From CAWUKT01 sp964352215 (GTDB lineage Bacteria > Bacteroidota > Bacteroidia > J057 > JADKCL01), in NCBI GenBank assembly GCA_964352215.1, contig CAYGRE010000018.1, positions 13,655 through 77,654 on the forward strand: 64,000 nucleotides of DNA, written 5' to 3'. Of the stretch, positions 8,647 through 16,548 are shown one piece after another (position 1 is the stretch's first letter; every line of letters starts with the position of its first letter). The translations under genes and the position numbers were made by a program. The notes beneath the pieces were generated by a model. The model made no database searches and had not been told where the DNA came from. It was given only the letters and a program-made list of their open reading frames with translations.

Positions 8647-8766
8647 TTATCTGTGGTTACTCGTCTTGTGGGCCTGACATGCATGGCCCTTCTTGCTTAA
8701 CGAACAAGAGGTTACAATAGTTCCAACCGCAAAAGCAAACACTACCAACAAAACAAACTTTTTCAT
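8647..8766 (-). CDS. Very small lipoprotein (39 residues)
   Basis: The minus strand encodes a 39-residue peptide with a complete lipoprotein signal: a KK start, the hydrophobic stretch FVLLVVFAFAVGTIV and the lipobox VTSC at residues 18-21. The mature part is only about 19 residues, basic, with one further Cys and two His (KKGHACQAHKTSNHR). A perfect -7 box (TATATTTG, 8771-8778) lies 4 nt before the ATG, which supports real expression. Small Cys/His-bearing lipoproteins of this type are common but mostly uncharacterised. Confidence 0.6.
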   Translation of the reverse strand: MKKFVLLVVFAFAVGTIVTSCSLSKKGHACQAHKTSNHR

Positions 8767-8770
8767 AACC

Positions 8771-8778
8771 CAAATATA
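8771..8778 (-). promoter_or_regulatory. Bacteroidetes -7 box for the small lipoprotein
   Basis: Read on the minus strand this is TATATTTG, an exact TAnnTTTG match. It ends 4 nt before the ATG at 8766, so transcription would begin at or next to the start codon. No clear -33 TTG is visible. Confidence 0.45.
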
Positions 8779-8969
8779 AGATTTCCGTGATTGAAAACCC
8801 CGATCCGAAGGAACCGGGACTTAGAAAGCGTTACGCCTGTGGCGATAACAAAGTTTCAGGAAAGGGGTCGGTTCTCTTACAGTATCCAATCTTTGGTGAG
8901 TTTTTGACCGTATCCTCTTTCGAAAAAATAAAGAGCTATTTTCCAGACCGGGAGTGTCCCGGCCCCAGC

Positions 8970-9000
8970 TTATCAACAATATCCGCATTACTGTGGATAA
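8970..9000. other. Pair of DnaA-box-like 9-mers
   Basis: TTATCAACA (8970-8978, one mismatch to TTATCCACA) and TGTGGATAA (8992-9000, exact box in reverse orientation) lie 13 bp apart upstream of the methyltransferase gene. Two boxes are too few for an origin; they could regulate the adjacent gene or be chance. Confidence 0.3.
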
Positions 9001-9046
9001 GCGCAAGGTTTGGTCGCTATCTTTTTTGGTGAAAATTTGCAGCCTG

Positions 9047-10330
9047 ATGAAACTGGAAGAACTATCAAGTCTGGATCGAAAGGAGGTCCGGGAGGTCATG
9101 GAGGATTATCTGGGCTCAGATCCGGCCAAATTCGCTTTGAAGTTCCGAGACTCCAACTTACCTACGGCCGCACTTGCGACCCAAATTGACCTTCTGCCAA
9201 AGGCTGCGAAAAAACTTCCTGACTGGTATAATGCCCGGTGCTTCTTCACCCGCCGAGGGCTCGAGCAGGCCAGCAGCCAGGAAAGTCTTCGGGTAAAAAA
9301 TTGGGGGACTGGTCTGCGGGCAATCGATCTGACCGGAGGCCTGGGGGTGGATGTCTGGCATATCAGCAAGCACTTTCAGCGGGTCGATTATGTGGAACCC
9401 GACCCTGTCCTTTGCCAATTGGCCCGTATCAACTTCAGGCAATTGGGCCGGGAAAACATCTCAATTCACGCCTCCACTGCGGAAGTTTTTATACAGTCTC
9501 TACCTGAGGAAGCTGCTTATGACCTGATCTATCTGGATCCGGACCGGCGCAATGCATCCGGGCAACGGGTAGCTGCATTTGAAGATTGCCAACCCAATGT
9601 ACTGTCCCTGTTGCCGGACCTGATCCGGCATCTGGCCCCCGGTGGGGAGGTTTGGATCAAGGCTTCGCCTATGCTTGACATTGCGGAAGGGCGGCGACAA
9701 TTGCTGCTGCTGGCTGCCGGTGTCCGGGCTGAGGTCATTTCTCAGGACAATGAGGTCAAAGAGGTATTGTTTCGCATCAGAGAAAAGGTGGGAGATAAAG
9801 ATGCAGAGGTTGTTTGCCATATTGTCCGAAAAGACGGATTGCATCGATTTCAGGGGCTTCCAAAGGAAGAGCCGGGGGAAAATAGTATTCAGTCGGAGAA
9901 TATGGAGGGTGCAGAAAAAGCAGAAAAGGAAGGACTTGCTGAAAAAGATTCTAAGGGCCAATATCTCTATGAAGCGGATGTCGCACTTTATAAAGCCGGC
10001 CTGGTACAAGCCTACTTCCATGCTATCCATGGGTTCTCTGGGGAAATGAACCACCCGGAGGGATATTTCTTTTCTGACCTATGCCTGGAAGAATTACCGG
10101 CCAGAATTTTCAAAGTCCTGGCGCAATGGCCCTATAAACCTAAAATGCTGAAGCGAGAGCTAAAAAACAGGGGAATTGAAAAGATGGAGGTCAGCCGTCG
10201 CTATTTTGACCTGTCCGTAAAATTGGTTTATCAGCAATTGGGAGTCAAGCCGGGTGGAGACCAATATCTTATCCTGACCCGATCCCGGAATGGGGAAAGA
10301 ATCGCACTGTTGTGTGAGAGGATCAGATAA
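9047..10330 (+). CDS. Class I SAM-dependent methyltransferase with THUMP-like domain (PG_1098 family)
   Basis: A 427-residue protein from the ATG at 9047; the longer frame to 8954 only adds residues unlike the family. A SAM-binding core is clear: AIDLTGGLGVDVWHIS (motif I), then YVEPDPVLCQLARIN, and the catalytic-type LIYLDPDRRN. The C-terminal third, from VALYKAGLVQAYFHAI onward, fits the THUMP-like domain of a Bacteroidetes family typified by PG_1098, thought to act on RNA. A polar Glu/Lys-rich insertion (about residues 285-320) separates the two parts. The substrate is not known. It is convergent with lumazine synthase. Confidence 0.82.
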   Translation: MKLEELSSLDRKEVREVMEDYLGSDPAKFALKFRDSNLPTAALATQIDLLPKAAKKLPDWYNARCFFTRRGLEQASSQESLRVKNWGTGLRAIDLTGGLGVDVWHISKHFQRVDYVEPDPVLCQLARINFRQLGRENISIHASTAEVFIQSLPEEAAYDLIYLDPDRRNASGQRVAAFEDCQPNVLSLLPDLIRHLAPGGEVWIKASPMLDIAEGRRQLLLLAAGVRAEVISQDNEVKEVLFRIREKVGDKDAEVVCHIVRKDGLHRFQGLPKEEPGENSIQSENMEGAEKAEKEGLAEKDSKGQYLYEADVALYKAGLVQAYFHAIHGFSGEMNHPEGYFFSDLCLEELPARIFKVLAQWPYKPKMLKRELKNRGIEKMEVSRRYFDLSVKLVYQQLGVKPGGDQYLILTRSRNGERIALLCERIR

Positions 10331-10355
10331 TTCCGTGGGTATACGCCGATGCGTG

Positions 10356-10395
10356 GCTGAGAGAATCTGATACGTGCTGAGAGAATCCGATACGT
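10356..10395. repeat. Two tandem 20-nt units
   Basis: Two adjacent 20-nt copies (10356-10375 and 10376-10395), beginning GCTGAGAGAAT and ending GATACGT, differ at one base. A partial third copy follows. They lie between convergent stops of the methyltransferase and ribH. Confidence 0.7.
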
Positions 10396-10418
10396 GGCTT
10401 TTGAGAAACCCACTAAGA

Positions 10419-10916
10419 TCAGTGGTGGAGTTTGCGGTAGAAATCGATCATTTCCAGCGCTGCAACTGCGGCCTCTTCCCCCTTGTTCCCATACTTTCCA
10501 CCTGCACGGTCTTCAGCTTGCTGCTGGGTATCCGGGGTCAATACCCCAAAAATAACCGGGCGGTTGTACTTAAGACCTACATTCATGAGGCCGTTGGCAA
10601 CTGCATCACAGATGAAGTCAAAATGGCGGGTTTCTCCCTGGATGACTACCCCCAAGCAAATGACGGCATCTGTTGCTGGCACACTGTCCAATACGAACTG
10701 TGCCCCCTGAGGGAGCTCGTAAGAGCCGGGAACCTGAAGGTGGTGTATGTTCCGGGGAGGCACCCCTGCTTTCAGCAGCGTCTCCCTGGCGCCTTCATAG
10801 AGGGTATTGGTAATCTCTCCATTCCACTTGCTGACCACAATTGAAATCCGGTCCAGGTGGTGGTCCTGACTACCCTCGTACTTGATGTGTGAAAGGTCGT
10901 GTCCCTGATCAGACAT
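10419..10916 (-). CDS. ribH: 6,7-dimethyl-8-ribityllumazine synthase
   Basis: A 165-residue lumazine synthase, which condenses 5-amino-6-ribitylaminouracil with dihydroxybutanone phosphate in riboflavin synthesis. Family marks are IVVSKWNGEITNTLYEGA (substrate loop), VPGSYELPQGAQ, LGVVIQGETRHFDFIC with the catalytic His, and VIFGVLTPDTQQQAEDRAG. I chose the ATG at 10916 because it gives the normal length and overlaps the stop of the upstream TPR gene by 8 nt (ATGTCTGA), which implies translational coupling. No other rib gene is in the window. Confidence 0.95.
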   Translation of the reverse strand: MSDQGHDLSHIKYEGSQDHHLDRISIVVSKWNGEITNTLYEGARETLLKAGVPPRNIHHLQVPGSYELPQGAQFVLDSVPATDAVICLGVVIQGETRHFDFICDAVANGLMNVGLKYNRPVIFGVLTPDTQQQAEDRAGGKYGNKGEEAAVAALEMIDFYRKLHH

Positions 10917-11652
10917 CGGTCTCGCCACCCAATTTGTAGATGTACTTGTCGACCGTCTGGTCAGCAACCGATTGGTAGCGTGGGAAATCCTTCTTCAGAC
11001 GCTGGTAGATTTCCAGTGCACGATCAGGATTGCCGGCAGACTCGAAGTTGCGGGCGGCATCCATGAGGTACATGGGAGTCGTGAAGTCGTTTTCTTCAGG
11101 TGTGACTGCTGCTTTTTCATAAGCTGCTGCTGCGCCGGCAAAATCGATCTTCTGCTCATAGGCATAACCCAAAGCTCCCCAGGCAGAGGCCGAAACCATA
11201 TTGTCGCCCTTCTCGAACTCTTCCAGATAGCTGATGCCAGCATCGATTTCACCGAGCTTCAACTTACCGGTACCCACATAATAGCGGGCCAGGTTAGCTG
11301 CATCGGTTCCTTCGTACTGATCAATCACGGACTCAAAGCCCAGAAACTGAATTTGCTCGGTGATGGCCCGACCAACAGAATCCTGCTGGTAGTAGACTTC
11401 CGCCATGGCCATTTCCTGAAGGGCTTCGATGTTTTCTTCATCAACGCCACCTCGCTGTGTATAGAAATATACACCAATTGCGACGACGGCAACCACGCCT
11501 ATGAGTAGCAGATTTTGGTATTTCTGAATAAATGAGCGATCATCTACTTCAGCCTTTACCTCACCACCAACCTCTTCCTCGTAGGTAACTCCATCTTGTT
11601 CGGTTACCCCATCGACCTCTTCCTTCTTAGACTTTGCTTTATTTTTAGCCAT
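10909..11652 (-). CDS. Inner-membrane TPR protein (YfgM/TPR_21-like)
   Basis: A 247-residue protein: a highly charged N-terminal 40 residues (MAKNKAKSKKEEVD), one transmembrane helix (YQNLLLIGVVAVVAIGVYFY) and then a periplasmic set of tetratricopeptide repeats (NLARYYVGTGKLKLGEIDAGISYLEE, AWGALGYAYEQ, RALEIYQRL). This is the plan of YfgM-like proteins, which act near the Sec translocon or as periplasmic scaffolds. It overlaps ribH by 8 nt and is divergent from typA. The role is inferred only from architecture. Confidence 0.75.
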   Translation of the reverse strand: MAKNKAKSKKEEVDGVTEQDGVTYEEEVGGEVKAEVDDRSFIQKYQNLLLIGVVAVVAIGVYFYTQRGGVDEENIEALQEMAMAEVYYQQDSVGRAITEQIQFLGFESVIDQYEGTDAANLARYYVGTGKLKLGEIDAGISYLEEFEKGDNMVSASAWGALGYAYEQKIDFAGAAAAYEKAAVTPEENDFTTPMYLMDAARNFESAGNPDRALEIYQRLKKDFPRYQSVADQTVDKYIYKLGGETDV

Positions 11653-11729
11653 CTTGGACTGTTTACTCTGATTTTTAAACGAGCCTACAAAAAAAACAAA
11701 TAGTTCACAACAAACAAAACGTTTCAGAC

Positions 11730-11737
11730 TATCTTTG
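11730..11737 (+). promoter_or_regulatory. Bacteroidetes -7 box upstream of typA
   Basis: TATCTTTG is an exact TAnnTTTG match ending 7 nt before the typA ATG. The region upstream is A-rich, but no TTG at the expected -33 distance is visible. The transcript would have almost no leader. Confidence 0.5.
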
Positions 11738-11744
11738 CGGGCGA

Positions 11745-13544
11745 ATGGAAAAACTGCGCAACATAGCCATTATCGCCCACGTCGATCATGGCAAAACAAC
11801 TCTGGTAGACAAAATGCTCGTTATAGGTCAATTGTTTAAGGACCATGAGACTCCCGGTGAGTTGATCATGGACTCAAACGACCTGGAACGGGAACGTGGC
11901 ATTACCATCCTTTCTAAGAATGCTTCAGTTCGCTACAAAGGATACAAGATCAATATTATCGATACGCCCGGTCACTCTGACTTTGGTGGAGAAGTCGAAC
12001 GGGTTTTGAATATGGCAGATGGGGTAATCCTGCTGGTAGACGCCTTTGAAGGGCCAATGCCACAGACCCGGTTTGTGCTGTCCAAAGCAATTGCCCTGGG
12101 TCTGAAACCCATTGTGGTGATCAATAAAGTCGACAAACCCAATTGCAGGCCAGACGAGGTCAACGAAGCCGTTTTCGACCTGATGTTCAGCCTCGATGCC
12201 ACCGAAGAACAACTCGACTACCCCGTCTTCTACGGTTCAGGGAAAAACGGGTGGATGAGCAAGGACTACAAAGTCCCAACCGATAATATCAATGTCCTGC
12301 TTGAAGGGATCATTGAGCATATCCCCCCTCCGGCCATTTCTGAAGGTGCCCTTCAAATGCAGATCACCTCTCTGGACTACTCCACTTATGTCGGCCGGAT
12401 TGCTATTGGCCGTCTTTATCGGGGAGAAGTCCAAACCAATATGCCGGTCACACTGGTCAAACGGGATGGTACAAAAGTAAATTCCCGGTTGAAAGAGCTT
12501 TTTGCCTTTGAAGGATTGGGAAAGATGAAAATCGAATCCGCTGACGCTGGTGAAATTGTCGCCATGGTCGGCCTGGAAAACTTTGAGATCGGAGACACGG
12601 TCACAGATCCTGAAGTACCAGAAGCTCTTCCCGCCATCTCCATCGACGAACCAACCATGTCGATGCTCTTCACGATTAACAATTCTCCTTTCTTCGGAAA
12701 GGAAGGAAAATATGTGACCTCACGTCACCTCAAAGACCGGTTGGACCGGGAATTGGAAAAAAATCTCGCCCTGAAGGTGGAAACTACCGGCAGTGCAGAT
12801 TCTTTCATGATCTTTGGACGTGGTATCCTCCACCTTTCGGTTTTGATCGAAACGATGCGCCGCGAAGGATATGAACTTCAGGTAGGACAACCTCAGGTTA
12901 TCATCAAGGAAATTGACGGCAAGAAATGTGAGCCCATCGAAGAGCTCAATATTGACGTTCCGGAAAACCTTTCCGGCAAAGCCATCGACCTGGTAACTCA
13001 GCGCAAAGGGGAAATGACCTCTATGGAATTGAAAGGTGACCGGGCGCTGCTCAGTTTCACCATTCCATCCCGTGGTATCATCGGTCTTCGGAGCGAAATG
13101 CTTACCCAGACTCAGGGCGAAGCGGTTATGACCCACCGGTTTGAAAGGTTTGAACCCTGGAAAGGGGATATCCTCAAGCGCCGGAATGGTTCTCTTATTG
13201 CTCATGAAATGGGTACTGCGATTCCATTCTCAATTCACAAACTTCACGACAGAGGCAAGTTTTTCATTGCTCCTGGTGAACAGGTTTATGAAGGTCAGAT
13301 TCTGGGAGAATCAACTCGTGCCGATGACCTGGTGGTAAACGTGGTCAAGACCAAAAAGCTCACCAATATGCGGGCCGCAGGTACGGATGAAAAAATGCGT
13401 ATCGCTCCTCCTATCAAGCTGAGCCTGGAGGAAGCACTCGAATACATCAAAGGGGATGAATACGTAGAAGTTACCCCTGAAAATATCCGTTTAAGAAAGA
13501 TTTATCTGAAAGAGCACGAACGGAAAAGGGCTCCCAAAGGCTGA
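11745..13544 (+). CDS. typA: Translational GTPase TypA/BipA
   Basis: A 599-residue ribosome-associated GTPase, the usual length for BipA. The G motifs are complete: G1 AHVDHGKTT, G2 RERGITI, G3 DTPGHSDF, G4 NKVD. The elongation-factor-like domain II (TSLDYSTYVGRIAIGRL), domains III and V, and the BipA-specific C-terminal region (DDLVVNVVKTKKLTNMRAAGTDE) follow. BipA assists 50S subunit assembly and growth under stress, especially in the cold. It stands alone, with its own -7 box and a strong terminator 8 bp after the stop. Confidence 0.96.
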   Translation: MEKLRNIAIIAHVDHGKTTLVDKMLVIGQLFKDHETPGELIMDSNDLERERGITILSKNASVRYKGYKINIIDTPGHSDFGGEVERVLNMADGVILLVDAFEGPMPQTRFVLSKAIALGLKPIVVINKVDKPNCRPDEVNEAVFDLMFSLDATEEQLDYPVFYGSGKNGWMSKDYKVPTDNINVLLEGIIEHIPPPAISEGALQMQITSLDYSTYVGRIAIGRLYRGEVQTNMPVTLVKRDGTKVNSRLKELFAFEGLGKMKIESADAGEIVAMVGLENFEIGDTVTDPEVPEALPAISIDEPTMSMLFTINNSPFFGKEGKYVTSRHLKDRLDRELEKNLALKVETTGSADSFMIFGRGILHLSVLIETMRREGYELQVGQPQVIIKEIDGKKCEPIEELNIDVPENLSGKAIDLVTQRKGEMTSMELKGDRALLSFTIPSRGIIGLRSEMLTQTQGEAVMTHRFERFEPWKGDILKRRNGSLIAHEMGTAIPFSIHKLHDRGKFFIAPGEQVYEGQILGESTRADDLVVNVVKTKKLTNMRAAGTDEKMRIAPPIKLSLEEALEYIKGDEYVEVTPENIRLRKIYLKEHERKRAPKG

Positions 13545-13551
13545 TTAAATA

Positions 13552-13582
13552 CAAAAGGCTTCCCCAATGAGGAAGCCTTTTG
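13552..13582 (+). terminator. Rho-independent terminator after typA
   Basis: A perfect 12-bp stem (CAAAAGGCTTCC, 13552-13563, with its complement at 13571-13582) around a 7-nt loop. The A and T runs flanking the stem make it work in both directions, so it may also end the minus-strand lipoprotein gene that stops at 13603. Confidence 0.85.
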
Positions 13583-13602
13583 CATTTATAAGTGAGGGTG
13601 TA

Positions 13603-14586
13603 TCAATTGTAACTGGCACCGCAGTTGTAGTCCACACATGCACCATCAAACCGACGTCCAAAGCCAGGACCTTCATAGCTGTCGTTACAGCCAGACTTGA
13701 TATAGACATGGGAAATAGTCTTACCGACATTGGCACCGGTAGGTGTATAGGTTCCGGTTGTGACATTGAGGTTGTCAAACTTCTCCCAGGTACAGTCATC
13801 GTAAACGAGAACCACATTGGTTATTGACTTACAGGAGTTGACATTGATTTCATCACAGTCGACAAACTCAACCGTATTTTCTGAGTCACAACGTTGACAG
13901 CTTCCTTTGGTGACTGTTTTGATCAGTGGTGGACAATCAATGAAGTTCCAATTGAAGACCATCGGGCTCAGGGTATTCATTGGTGGGAATCCGACATCGT
14001 TCCATTTGTCATTGAATGCATAGACATCGGTTACGGAAAGAGGATCAACATTGCCAGTGACAGGGTCGTTTTTGTAAATCACGATCTTGTTAACAATCTG
14101 GAAATTGGCTCCCACATCATTTCCTGAAATCCTGAGTTGTGTTGCATTCACCAGAGGATTGACATCAACAACCCGCCAGGAACTGTTCACTTGAGGGATA
14201 CCATTGATCAGGGTGAGGTTGGATTCGGCACCAGCGAAGGTGTGCACCTCGTCGATGTACCAACCTTGAGCAACAATAAAATTCATAATGAATTCATCCC
14301 GTGAATTCAAATACTCTACTGTTCCCCATTTCGTTTGGTTGGGTGGGCAAGGCTGGCCTCCACAATAGCTGACAACACTGTTTCCGTATTGGTCGATCAA
14401 TACCAGAGAACTTCTTCCTGAGCAAATCTCAGCAGGGTCTGGATGGGGATTGACATCTCCCAATATCGTTGGTGATTCACTTTCCCCAGCCACACTGTGG
14501 GTTGGTTCTACGTGATCAGGTTGACAACTCCACAGCAGCAGGGCAAATAAGGTGGACATCATCCACGCTAAGCGATAAGTTTTCAT
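13603..14586 (-). CDS. Cysteine-rich secreted lipoprotein, unknown function
   Basis: A 327-residue protein with a lipoprotein signal (MKTYRLAWMMSTLFALLLWSC, lipobox LWSC). The mature part is rich in beta-type sequence and cysteines (SYCGGQPCPPNQ, GSCQRCDSENTVEFVDCDEI, CVDYNCGASYN), suggesting a disulfide-stabilised surface protein. No enzyme motif is seen. A plausible promoter lies upstream (TAGTTTTG, 14606-14613 minus strand). I do not recognise a family. Confidence 0.75.
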   Translation of the reverse strand: MKTYRLAWMMSTLFALLLWSCQPDHVEPTHSVAGESESPTILGDVNPHPDPAEICSGRSSLVLIDQYGNSVVSYCGGQPCPPNQTKWGTVEYLNSRDEFIMNFIVAQGWYIDEVHTFAGAESNLTLINGIPQVNSSWRVVDVNPLVNATQLRISGNDVGANFQIVNKIVIYKNDPVTGNVDPLSVTDVYAFNDKWNDVGFPPMNTLSPMVFNWNFIDCPPLIKTVTKGSCQRCDSENTVEFVDCDEINVNSCKSITNVVLVYDDCTWEKFDNLNVTTGTYTPTGANVGKTISHVYIKSGCNDSYEGPGFGRRFDGACVDYNCGASYN

Positions 14587-15070
14587 TGGTTCCGCTAAGT
14601 TGATACAAAACTACACTTCAAAACGATTCTTTAAGCAATACTCTTCGCCCCGAATCAGAACTAAAGGCAAAGACGAATAAAAAAATATAGAACGGGTTAA
14701 TGTTATCGACTTTCTTTATCCTGTGGCATGAGGAAAGCACTTGGCTAAACTCACTACAAAAATAGAATTAGTCTAACCCAATATAAAGCTATTGTTAGTT
14801 TCAAACAATATTTAACTACTTTTCCCAGTCTGATAATCAGGGATTTGGTGTTGGATGCCGCCTTTTATATCCTCGCCGACCCCAAAATATCCACCCTTCT
14901 GGGCAAGAGGCACATTCTCATTCAGGAAAAAGGCTTCATTTAGACCGAACTTAACATGAGTGCAGATGTAAGATATGGGTATATTTTTCCAGCCTTTGTC
15001 ACAAAAATTGAAGAAAGCCTGACTCATTTTTTCAGACAATCAGTACCTTGTTGATGAATAATATGGCCCT
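14587..15070. other. AT-rich intergenic region between divergent genes
   Basis: This 480-bp stretch is markedly AT-rich. It holds the promoter of the lipoprotein (14606-14638). A 75-codon minus-strand frame at 14812-15039 has no similarity I can see and may be chance, although nothing rules it out. A TACCTTG sequence near 15044 could be a weak -7 box for the aldehyde dehydrogenase. No RNA gene is recognised. Confidence 0.4.
14606..14638 (-). promoter_or_regulatory. Promoter of the Cys-rich lipoprotein
   Basis: On the minus strand a TTG (14636-14638) stands 22 nt before TAGTTTTG (14606-14613), an exact TAnnTTTG box. The box lies 19 nt before the ATG at 14586. Confidence 0.4.
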
Positions 15071-16477
15071 ATGAATCCCTATCAATCTCTATTCGATCAG
15101 CAAAGATCATTTTTTAAAGCGCATCTTCATACCTCAAATGCCAGTCAACGCATTCGCAAATTGAGAAAACTGAAGAAGTGGGTCCTGGGACATCAGTCCG
15201 AAATCCGAGCGGCCCTGAAACAGGATTTCGGAAAACCCCAGCATGAAGTAGATGGTTCGGAAATCATGCCTGTAATCATGGAGATTAAGGATGCCATTGC
15301 CCATTTACATACCTGGATGCGCCCCAGAAGGGTACCCACCCCAATTTCTTTGATTGGTTCGAAGTCTTCTGTTCATTATGAACCCAAAGGGGTTTCTCTG
15401 ATTCTGGCTCCCTGGAATTTTCCATTTATGCTTACCATTTCTCCATTGGTATCAGCCATTGCTGCGGGGTGTACCTCGATTCTTAAGCCCTCAGAATTCA
15501 CGCCACAGACCACAGAATTGATCAAAAAACTGGTGGCGGATCTTTTCGAAGAGGGGGAAATTGCGGTTGTAGATGGGGACCATACGGTAGCCCAGGCGCT
15601 GACCTCTTTGCCATTTGACCATGTCTTCTTTACGGGTAGCCCGGAAGTCGGCAAAAAAGTTATGCATGCCGCTGCGGATCACCTTACTTCTGTAACGCTT
15701 GAATTGGGGGGAAGAAACCCCTTGATCGTGGATGCCTCAGCCAGGTTGAGCGATGCCGCCAGAAAGTTGATCTGGGGGAAATACTTCAATGCCGGGCAAT
15801 CCTGTATGAGTCCCAATTATGTCATGGTCCACGAGAAGATTTATGACAAATTTCAAGAGGCCCTGATCAAAGCGTACCGGAAGGCCTTTCCCGAGCATTA
15901 CCAACAGATGGATCAGTCCCCGGACTATTCCAGGGTGATCAATGAGCGCCACCAAACCCGACTCAAAGGAATGATCGACTCAACAGTGGCAGCAGGAGCG
16001 CAGATTGTCATCGGTGGAAATACCGGACCGGGAAACTATCTGGCTCCCACCATCCTGAAAGGGGTGAAACCAGACCATCCTGTCATGCAGGAAGAGATTT
16101 TTGGCCCGATTATGCCAATTCTCAAATACAGTGATTTGAATGAGGCCCTGGCCTTGATCGATTCTATTGAAAAGCCTTTGGGACTTTATGTATTCGCCCG
16201 AAGCAAGCGTGTGATCAACAAGGTAATTCAGTCGACGTCCTCTGGAAGCGTTTTGATCAATGAAACGACGATCGCTTTTGCCCATCCGGGTTTGCCCTTT
16301 GGCGGGGTCAACCATTCCGGGATTGGAAAAGCCCATGGCTATGCCGGCTTCATGGCTTTCACCAATGAAAAGCCTGTCTTAAGGCAAAATGTCTACCTTC
16401 CCTCGACTCTTTTGCTTCAAGCGCCTTATACGAAGCTGAAAAATCGCCTCGTCAATCTGGTGATGCGCTATTTCTGA
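15071..16477 (+). CDS. NAD(P)-dependent aldehyde dehydrogenase (ALDH3-like)
   Basis: A 468-residue aldehyde dehydrogenase, which oxidises aldehydes to acids. The nucleotide-binding part has LILAPWNFPFMLTISPL and FTGSPEVGKKV; the catalytic residues are Glu211 in LELGGRNP and Cys245 in FNAGQSCMSP. Later conserved segments are QEEIFGPIMPIL and the HPGLPFGGVNHSGIG end. The short N-terminus and sequence style are those of the class 3 family, which acts on long-chain or aromatic aldehydes. The exact substrate is open. It is monocistronic and convergent with the subtilisin gene. Confidence 0.93.
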   Translation: MNPYQSLFDQQRSFFKAHLHTSNASQRIRKLRKLKKWVLGHQSEIRAALKQDFGKPQHEVDGSEIMPVIMEIKDAIAHLHTWMRPRRVPTPISLIGSKSSVHYEPKGVSLILAPWNFPFMLTISPLVSAIAAGCTSILKPSEFTPQTTELIKKLVADLFEEGEIAVVDGDHTVAQALTSLPFDHVFFTGSPEVGKKVMHAAADHLTSVTLELGGRNPLIVDASARLSDAARKLIWGKYFNAGQSCMSPNYVMVHEKIYDKFQEALIKAYRKAFPEHYQQMDQSPDYSRVINERHQTRLKGMIDSTVAAGAQIVIGGNTGPGNYLAPTILKGVKPDHPVMQEEIFGPIMPILKYSDLNEALALIDSIEKPLGLYVFARSKRVINKVIQSTSSGSVLINETTIAFAHPGLPFGGVNHSGIGKAHGYAGFMAFTNEKPVLRQNVYLPSTLLLQAPYTKLKNRLVNLVMRYF

Positions 16478-16548
16478 TAGGGGATTGGCGGAAACACGGG
16501 TTGGACAAAGACTGGGATTGGACGGAAGCGCTGGTTTTGGTGAGCCAC

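Noticed and set aside
8970..9000. Replication origin
   Set aside because: Only two boxes, no AT-rich unwinding element, and no dnaA or dnaN nearby.
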